Below the pieces are notes generated by a model. It was not told the DNA's origin and did not search any database. It saw nothing but the letters and a program-made list of their open reading frames with translations. A program made the position numbers and the translations under genes. A DNA stretch of 64,000 bases from NCBI GenBank assembly GCA_964468125.1, contig CAYXVF010000013.1, positions 1-64,000 on the forward strand. Direction: 5' to 3'. This document shows, one piece after another, positions 58,923 through 64,000 of this stretch. Numbering within the stretch: position 1 is the first letter of the stretch; every line of letters begins with the position of its first letter. The stretch is from CAYXVF01 sp964468125. Lineage in GTDB: Bacteria; Myxococcota; XYA12-FULL-58-9; CAYXVF01.

Positions 58923-59546
58923 TCAGGCTTCGGCCGTAGCCTCTTGGCCTTCAGCCGCCTTTTCGTCACCCGCGGACGTCAACGGACCCGCCGGCGGCGC
59001 AACGCGGGCGACCGTCTCGTCCTCGTGCGACGAAAATCGGACACCTTCGGGGAGCTGAATGTCGCTCAGGTGAAGGTTGTCGTTGATCCCGAGGTTGCTC
59101 ACGTCGACGGCGAGCTTCGGCGGCACCTTCGCCGGCAGACAGACCACCTCGATCCGACGCAGAAGCTGGGAGAGGATGCCACCATCGACCGCGCCCTTGG
59201 GCTTACCGGTGAGCTCGAGGGGGATCTCGATGTAGATCTCCTGGTTCATGTCGACCGCGTAGAAGTCGAGGTGAGTGTAGGTCCGCTTCACCGGATCCCG
59301 CGAGATCTCCTTCAGCTGAACACGCAGCTCCTTGCCACCGTCGATGGTGAGCTGGAACAAGTGCCCTTTGCCGAACTGCTTACGCTGCAGGTCGAAGATC
59401 TTCGGGTCGACGCTGATCGGGGTCTCCCCCTCCACGCCCGGTCCGTAAACGATCGCCGGAATCTGGCCAGCAGCACGCAGGCGACGCGCGAAGCCTTTGA
59501 CGCCAGCCTGGCGAGTGGTGGTCTCGATGAGATCGCTAACTTCCAT
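58923..59546 (-). CDS. rplY: 50S ribosomal protein bL25 (CTC/TL5 form)
   Basis: A 207-residue two-domain bL25: the 5S rRNA-binding N-terminal part (GVKGFARRLRAAGQIPAIVY, RDPVKRTYTHLDFYAVD) and a C-terminal beta domain (VDVSNLGINDNLHLSDIQLP), with a low-complexity alanine/glutamate tail. It is the long CTC form, unlike the short E. coli protein. It sits between prs and pth. Confidence 0.95.
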   Translation of the reverse strand: MEVSDLIETTTRQAGVKGFARRLRAAGQIPAIVYGPGVEGETPISVDPKIFDLQRKQFGKGHLFQLTIDGGKELRVQLKEISRDPVKRTYTHLDFYAVDMNQEIYIEIPLELTGKPKGAVDGGILSQLLRRIEVVCLPAKVPPKLAVDVSNLGINDNLHLSDIQLPEGVRFSSHEDETVARVAPPAGPLTSAGDEKAAEGQEATAEA

Positions 59547-59575
59547 TGTCTTGCTCCCTATGAACCCGCCTCGTC

Positions 59576-60526
59576 TCAGACGAAGAGCGAGCTGACAGAC
59601 TCCCCAAAGTGAATCCGGCGCATGGCCTTGGCTAGGAGCGGCGCGCAGGTGAGCACTTTGATCTGCTCACACTTCCGTGCCGCTTCGTGGAGGGGAATCG
59701 TATCGGTTACGAAAACGCTTTCGAGCGCGGAACCGCTGATGCGCTCGATGGCGGGCCCTGACAGGACCGGGTGCGTCGCATAGGCGACGACGCTCTTCGC
59801 GCCGCGCTCCATCAGTGCGCTCGACGCTTCGGTCATCGTGCCCGCAGTGTCGATGATGTCGTCGACCAATACCGCGTGTTTGCCTTCCACGTCGCCGATG
59901 ATGTTCATCACCTTGGCCACGTTCGGGCTGGGACGACGCTTGTCGATGATTGCGAGGGTCGAGCCCAGACGCTTCGCGTAGGCGCGCGCCCGTTCCACAC
60001 CGCCGGCATCCGGAGAGACGACGACCGTCTCGTTCGGGTCGAACTTCTCGTGCATGTCATCGAGGAGGACCGGCATTGCGTAGAGGTGGTCGAAGGGAAT
60101 GTCGAAGAAGCCCTGGATTTGCCCCGCGTGCAAATCGATGGAGAGCACTCGACTCGCGCCGGCGGCGGTCAAGAGATCGGCCACGAGCTTCGAGGTGATC
60201 GGGGTGCGCGGCTGCACCTTTCGATCCTGACGGGCATAGCCGTAGTAGGGGATCACAGCGCAGATGCTGTCCGCCGACGCACGCTTCAGCGCGTCGATCA
60301 TGATCAGCAGCTCCATGAGGTTTTCGTTGCTCGGGGAGCAGGTCGACTGGACGACAAAGACTTCGACGCCACGAACGTTGTCTCCGCACTCCACGAAGAT
60401 CTCGCCGTCGGAGAAGCGCACGATGTTCATGTCCCCGAGGGGAACGTCGAGATACTCGCAAATCGCGTTCGCGAGCGGCTCGTTCGATGTTCCCGCGAAC
60501 ACCTTCAGTGACTGCTCGTGCGGCAT
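59576..60526 (-). CDS. prs: Ribose-phosphate pyrophosphokinase
   Basis: A 316-residue PRPP synthase (start ATG 60526; a longer start at 60550 is unlikely). It carries YYGYARQDRKVQPRTPITSK, the PRPP-binding loop VSPDAGGVERARAYAKRLG and LVDDIIDTAGTMTEA. It makes PRPP from ribose-5-phosphate and ATP for nucleotide, His and Trp synthesis. The gene follows tRNA-Gln on the same strand, as in many Proteobacteria. Confidence 0.96.
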   Translation of the reverse strand: MPHEQSLKVFAGTSNEPLANAICEYLDVPLGDMNIVRFSDGEIFVECGDNVRGVEVFVVQSTCSPSNENLMELLIMIDALKRASADSICAVIPYYGYARQDRKVQPRTPITSKLVADLLTAAGASRVLSIDLHAGQIQGFFDIPFDHLYAMPVLLDDMHEKFDPNETVVVSPDAGGVERARAYAKRLGSTLAIIDKRRPSPNVAKVMNIIGDVEGKHAVLVDDIIDTAGTMTEASSALMERGAKSVVAYATHPVLSGPAIERISGSALESVFVTDTIPLHEAARKCEQIKVLTCAPLLAKAMRRIHFGESVSSLFV

Positions 60527-60597
60527 CGCCGTAAGCCTCTTCAGCGTCATCCACCTACGACGTCACCCTGGCGACGTCCCGTGATGTGGGTTTCAGG

Positions 60598-60673
60598 TGG
60601 TTGGGGCGGCAGGACTCGAACCTGCGCGTGGCGGTACCAAAAACCGCTGCCTTACCAACTTGGCTACGCCCCA
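60598..60673 (-). tRNA. tRNA-Gln(UUG)
   Basis: A full cloverleaf is on the minus strand. The acceptor arm is TGGGGCG with CGCCCCA, followed by discriminator A and an encoded CCA. The anticodon stem is GCGGT/ACCGC with loop TTTTGGT, giving anticodon TTG (glutamine). The T arm is GCAGG-TTCGAGT-CCTGC. The mature 3' CCA is at 60598-60600. It precedes prs, the usual synteny. Confidence 0.95.
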
Positions 60674-60819
60674 ACGCGCCCCGAGCTGTTTCGGGGACCC
60701 GTCTCTCCAGAGCAAACGAAGACAAAGGAGCCCCGTTCCGCCCGGAAAGAACGCGGCTGGTAGCAATATGGGGGTGCGCTGTCAACGATCGATGCGCCCT
60801 CACCGCAAGCTCTGCGCAC

Positions 60820-61353
60820 TCAGTCCTTGCGCCGACGCCGTTTGCGCTTCTTGCCCTTCTTCCCTTTCCTGGGGGCGGGCTTCTCGACGCGCTCCATCGG
60901 GTAGCGGTCGAGGTAAGCCGCACCGTCGAAGCGCCAGGTCCCATCGATTTGCGTCAGCGGAATGTCGCGGGTGTTCTCTCCCATCGACACGCTCACCGTC
61001 GCCGTATCGCCCTGCACGGTCACCTCACCGCAAACAACCTGCGCGATGGCGCCGAGCACCCCTTTGGTGAGCTCTTCGTCCTTGGCCATCGCTTCGATGG
61101 CCGCAGCGGTTGCGAGCGCGCCGAAGGCTTCTGGGTCGGATGCCTTGGCGGCCTCCACCAGCGCTTGGCAGGTCTGAACCGGGTCGAGGGCCTTCGCGGC
61201 CTCTTCCGTCGATTTCGCTGGCGGCGCGTCGACAACCGCCGTCGCCTCGCCCTCCACCGGCGGCGGGACCGGCTTTTCGGACTCGTCGAGGGGAACGGCC
61301 TCCTGCGCGCAGGCAACGAGCAGCGGGACAATGAGGACGGTCGAGCGTTTCAT
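60820..61353 (-). CDS. Small lipoprotein of unknown family
   Basis: A 177-residue lipoprotein: MKRSTVLIVPLLVAC gives a lipobox cysteine at about residue 15. An acidic/proline-rich linker leads to a compact alpha/beta domain (VQTCQALVEAAKASDPEAFG; IPLTQIDGTWRFDGAAYLD) and ends in a very basic tail (KGKKGKKRKRRRRKD). The central part resembles DUF4878-like or nuclear-transport-factor-like lipoproteins with a pairing of two cysteines (TCQA and VCGE). In many genomes ispE occupies the place upstream of tRNA-Gln, but not here. Confidence 0.65.
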   Translation of the reverse strand: MKRSTVLIVPLLVACAQEAVPLDESEKPVPPPVEGEATAVVDAPPAKSTEEAAKALDPVQTCQALVEAAKASDPEAFGALATAAAIEAMAKDEELTKGVLGAIAQVVCGEVTVQGDTATVSVSMGENTRDIPLTQIDGTWRFDGAAYLDRYPMERVEKPAPRKGKKGKKRKRRRRKD

Positions 61354-61462
61354 GCGGCTCCTCGGAATGACCGCCCGAGCGTAGGGGCCTTAGGAACGGC
61401 GCGTCAAGCGCTGGCGGGATCCGCTCGCCTCTCGCCCAACCGCGTGGCCCGCTCCCCCGCCC

Positions 61463-62584
61463 TCACTCCAGAACGTCGAGGAAGGTGTATTCCCACCAGT
61501 GTGCGTCGGGGCCGTGGGTGCCGGTCACCCATTGGCGGAAGGCGTTGAAGGTCCGGCCGCCGGGCTTGCCGTCTCTTTGATCACCTTCGAGACCGAGCCC
61601 GCCTTGCACTTCCTCCCAGGCCTGCTGGAGGTTCTCAAAGCCCTTCGCGCGCAATGCGGCCACCGTATGGGCCCAGAGCGCCTCGTAGTTCTGCGCGTTG
61701 AGTTCGGCCCCGCCGTCGACGGAGCGAAGACCTTCGGGCAATCCGGCCGTGCGCTCGAGGAGCACGCGACGCTCGCGGTCGTCGATGCTGCCCCAACCAC
61801 CGCGGTACCAGAGCTGGAAATTCTCGGAGCTGCCCGCGAAGAACGGATCGTTGGCGATCGACTCCGGGAGGTCGGCGAGCGGATGGGTGGTGCCGCCGGG
61901 GCCGCGAACGGTTTGGGCGGGCGCTGCCGGCTCTCGCTCGGCGTCGAGCGGCGGGAGGGGACGGCTCTCGATCTCCCCGGCGGCTGCTTCGCGTTCGGCG
62001 CGTCCTTGAATGTGACTGATCAACGCGCCCTGGATCATCGCCGCGTCTTCTTCAGTGCGATGGCGGTTCAGCGCTCGATACTCTGGATCCTGCTCCATGG
62101 CTTCAGCGAGTCGCGCGGCAAACTCCGGGCTTTGGATCGCGGCGAGCTCCAAGGGACTCATACCGTCGATCATCGCGGCGAGCCTCGCCTGGTCCCCCTC
62201 GAGCTTCTTGTCCGCGTTGTACCACCAGCTGTCGATCGAATCGCCGCGGCCAATCAGCGACAGAAAGGTGTCCTTGATGCCTTCCCAGGTGCGGCTGAAG
62301 AAGCCCGGCCGGGCGGTCAGGCCGCGGGCCATGGCGAGCGGTTGGCTCAGGCTCGCCCCGCTGGAGGCACGCGGCGTCAGCGAGTCGCGGACCTGGGTCA
62401 AAAACGCCTGCTCCTCCGCGGTGCGCTGCGGATTCGCGGCGAGGGTGCGCACCTCCGGCGGCAGGGCGGCGAGCTCGGCCTCGTTCAGGACGCCGGGGGT
62501 GGGATCGACGCCGGCGACGGATTCGCCCAGCTGGTCGATCTGGGCCAGGAGACGGTCTTCCGGTCGAATGCTGATTCCGCTCAC
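61463..62584 (-). CDS. Protein of unknown function next to a secretion-chaperone-like gene
   Basis: A 373-residue, acidic, Glu/Ala/Leu-rich protein. The GTG start at 62584 (VSGISIRPEDRLLAQ) is supported by AGGAGGA 4-6 nt before it; a longer frame to 62668 lacks support. No signal peptide or transmembrane helix is evident; two amphipathic stretches occur near GFFSRTWEGIKDTFLSLIG and SPLELAAIQSPEFAARLAE. The Trp-rich C-terminus (DAHWWEYTFLDVLE) is distinctive. It could be a secreted substrate or structural component of the neighbouring secretion-like locus, but no family was recognised. Confidence 0.6.
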   Translation of the reverse strand: MSGISIRPEDRLLAQIDQLGESVAGVDPTPGVLNEAELAALPPEVRTLAANPQRTAEEQAFLTQVRDSLTPRASSGASLSQPLAMARGLTARPGFFSRTWEGIKDTFLSLIGRGDSIDSWWYNADKKLEGDQARLAAMIDGMSPLELAAIQSPEFAARLAEAMEQDPEYRALNRHRTEEDAAMIQGALISHIQGRAEREAAAGEIESRPLPPLDAEREPAAPAQTVRGPGGTTHPLADLPESIANDPFFAGSSENFQLWYRGGWGSIDDRERRVLLERTAGLPEGLRSVDGGAELNAQNYEALWAHTVAALRAKGFENLQQAWEEVQGGLGLEGDQRDGKPGGRTFNAFRQWVTGTHGPDAHWWEYTFLDVLE

Positions 62585-62662
62585 ACAATCCTCCTCGAGA
62601 GCTCGCAGGAGCGCTCTTTGTGAGGATCTACACCGGCATGTAAGCTTTGGTTGTACAATATA

Positions 62663-62682
62663 CGACACATGAAAAGGTGTCG
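62663..62682. repeat. Short inverted repeat in the upstream region
   Basis: Arms CGACAC (62663-62668) and GTGTCG (62677-62682) with an 8-nt spacer, next to an AT-rich stretch (TATATT on the minus strand) upstream of the 61463-62584 gene. It may be a regulator site. Confidence 0.3.
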
Positions 62683-62695
62683 CCCGTGGGACAGT

Positions 62696-62730
62696 CTAGA
62701 CCGAAGCCATTCAACCGGACTTCGGTCTAG
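62696..62730 (-). terminator. Stem-loop at the end of the TPR gene
   Basis: A perfect 11-bp inverted repeat, CTAGACCGAAG (62696-62706) and CTTCGGTCTAG (62720-62730), with a 13-nt loop overlaps the stop codon of the 62727-63218 gene. There is no T-tract, so it may be an RNA processing or attenuation structure and not a true terminator. Confidence 0.45.
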
Positions 62731-63218
62731 CGCGCCGCCTCGAACCGCTCGTAAGCGGCCTGCGCGAGAATGAGCGCTCGTTTGGTCGCCTCCATTTTTG
62801 CCTCCGGATCTCGGTTCACGACACGCTCGAGGGTCGCCGCGGCAGCTACCCAGCGCCCGGTGCTGAGCTCGAGCTGAGCGCGTGCCACCAGGGCGTCCGG
62901 GTCGTCCGGAGTGCGGGCCAAGAGGGTCTCCACCTTTTCCTGCGCGCGGTCGCTGAGTCCGAGCTTCAGCAAGGTCTCGATCGCGAGCAGGGTCGGCGTC
63001 GCATCCGTTCGGTCGAGCTCTTCGAGCATTTCGAGCATGATCAACGCCCGCTCGTCGTGCCCGCCGTCGAGGAAGAACTGCGCGCGGCCTTTGAGCTGCT
63101 CGACGAGCTCCGCGTTCATGCCGAGAATGTCCCGCAGCTCCGATGAGCCGTCCAGGTACGCCTGCACCTCCGTGTCCGTCACATCCATCTCGCCGATGTT
63201 TTCACTCGTGTCAGTCAT
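62727..63218 (-). CDS. TPR protein resembling type III secretion chaperones
   Basis: A 163-residue all-helical protein with tandem tetratricopeptide-like repeats, for example LKGRAQFFLDGGHDERALIM, LLKLGLSDRAQEKVETLLA and LSTGRWVAAAATLERVVN. Layout and size match SycD/LcrH-type class II chaperones of type III secretion systems, which bind translocators; the annotation is inferred from the repeats and neighbours. It lies 2-3 bp downstream of the 63221-64000 gene on the same strand. Confidence 0.65.
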   Translation of the reverse strand: MTDTSENIGEMDVTDTEVQAYLDGSSELRDILGMNAELVEQLKGRAQFFLDGGHDERALIMLEMLEELDRTDATPTLLAIETLLKLGLSDRAQEKVETLLARTPDDPDALVARAQLELSTGRWVAAAATLERVVNRDPEAKMEATKRALILAQAAYERFEAAR

Positions 63219-63220
63219 GG

Positions 63221-64000
63221 TCAGCCTCCGATGTTCCTGATGATCGACATGATGGTCTCGTGCAGCATCTTTGAGATATTGCTCATCATCGTCAGCATCT
63301 GCTGGCGCCGCTGCTGAATGTTTTGAATCTTCAGCTGAAGCTCGCTCATGTCGAAGCCACGGGTTTCGATCGCGTCGTCGATCATGCCGATGCGATTCTC
63401 CAACTCCTCGTCCAACGTCTTTGCGTCCATCTGATTGTAGTGGATCACCGGGGGCTCTCCCCCGTCGTTGAAATCGATCTCCAGCGAGGCCTCGAAGGGG
63501 TCTTCCTCGGAGCCACCAGTAGGAGCGGTCATCGCCGAGTCCGTGTTTGTCACGTCCTTCGGTGGGGGTGCGGAATCGCTCTCGTTCATCGCGGCCGAGT
63601 CGTCGTCCAACTCCAACTTGCCTCCCAGAACCCGATTGTTCTTCCAGCCGACGTCCTCTTCCATGAGGCGTTCGCTTCGCTGCTCGGTGCCCATGGCCTC
63701 CCGGAGCCGCTCCGCCGCCGTCGACGTCGTCGACACTGATTCGGGAGTCTCGAAGTCGACCTCATTGAGGAACGAAAAGTGCTTCAGGTTTTCGCCTTCG
63801 AGGTGGCCCGGAGGGAGCGCGCCGAAGAGCTCGGCGAGTGAAAGATCGCCGCCGGTCGCCGGGAGATGCTTCGATACCTCTTCGAGGAAGTTCCCCGCAG
63901 TCTGCGGCTCCACCCCGGAGAGCTCGTAGAACAACAAATCTACGCCGCGTTCAAAACCAGTCGCAGCAGCGTTCTCGAACAACTCCCACAATTTGAACTC
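63221..64000 (-). CDS. Partial gene, possible secretion-system substrate; 5' end outside window
   Basis: At least 260 residues; the frame stays open to the window edge (codons continue upstream of a TTG at 63991), so the start is not visible. The visible part has an acidic, Ser/Thr-rich middle and a helical C-terminus, SELQLKIQNIQQRRQQML and SNISKMLHETIMSIIRNIGG, a pattern like small type III needle or rod proteins and translocators. Its stop is adjacent to the TPR gene start, indicating an operon. The family is not certain. Confidence 0.6.
   Translation of the reverse strand, partial: EFKLWELFENAAATGFERGVDLLFYELSGVEPQTAGNFLEEVSKHLPATGGDLSLAELFGALPPGHLEGENLKHFSFLNEVDFETPESVSTTSTAAERLREAMGTEQRSERLMEEDVGWKNNRVLGGKLELDDDSAAMNESDSAPPPKDVTNTDSAMTAPTGGSEEDPFEASLEIDFNDGGEPPVIHYNQMDAKTLDEELENRIGMIDDAIETRGFDMSELQLKIQNIQQRRQQMLTMMSNISKMLHETIMSIIRNIGG

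Overview
The window is high-GC and gene-dense. Its proteins are typical of Myxococcota (former Deltaproteobacteria): MopE-type metal-binding repeats, very cysteine-rich surface lipoproteins, OmpA proteins with thrombospondin type-3 repeats, cNMP-binding regulators, a MoxR/VWA pair, and a chromosome-type set of cell-wall, ribosomal-protein and nucleotide genes. This placement is an inference from gene content; no 16S gene is present. The window looks like chromosome with short patches of gene decay.

Layout. 1-3000: decay zone with a broken TcdB/SpvB-like toxin gene, an intact GFA-family gene and the C-terminal remnant of a P-type ATPase. 3004-8021: an RND/MMPL exporter and a POTRA-less Omp85-type barrel in one operon, divergent from a membrane-anchored sulfotransferase. 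8022-8806: no gene recognised. 8807-16195: a DUF454 protein, a STAS-like protein, and, divergent from it, a two-gene system of a 1683-residue HEAT-like/HExxH/VWA protein and a MoxR/CobS-like AAA+ ATPase. 16507-27407: three cNMP-binding proteins (one with a DNA-binding domain), an FG-GAP lipoprotein, a fused trehalose-6-phosphate synthase/phosphatase, PilZ, KdsD, an M20 peptidase, a lipid-kinase-like protein and a lytic transglycosylase. 27451-32136: PBP1A, a VOC protein and an NlpC/P60 peptidase fused to a probable beta-barrel.

32155-37736 (minus strand) is the pyrH-frr-uppS-cdsA-rseP-tsaB block, linking UMP kinase, ribosome recycling, isoprenoid carrier and phospholipid precursor synthesis, envelope stress proteolysis and tRNA modification; dxr is absent from its usual place. 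37860-39280: a class I glutamine amidotransferase and a decayed REP-associated (Y1) transposase flanked by palindromes. 39344-43041 (minus): rpsF-rpsR-rplI, a terminator, then dnaB overlapping a response regulator with a degenerate GGDEF domain. 43166-43847: a broken FlgO-like/caspase-like lipoprotein gene. 43991-46066: a membrane pyrophosphatase.

46254-58260 is a 12-kb accessory cell-surface locus: two divergent three-gene operons encoding an OmpA-like barrel, a 1390-residue cysteine-rich lipoprotein and a membrane-associated protein on one side, and three lipoproteins (cysteine-rich, VWA, and MopE/beta-helix) on the other. 58338-60673 is the conserved tRNA-Gln-prs-rplY-pth block. 60820-64000 holds a small lipoprotein gene and three minus-strand genes that resemble part of a type III secretion-type locus continuing beyond the window.
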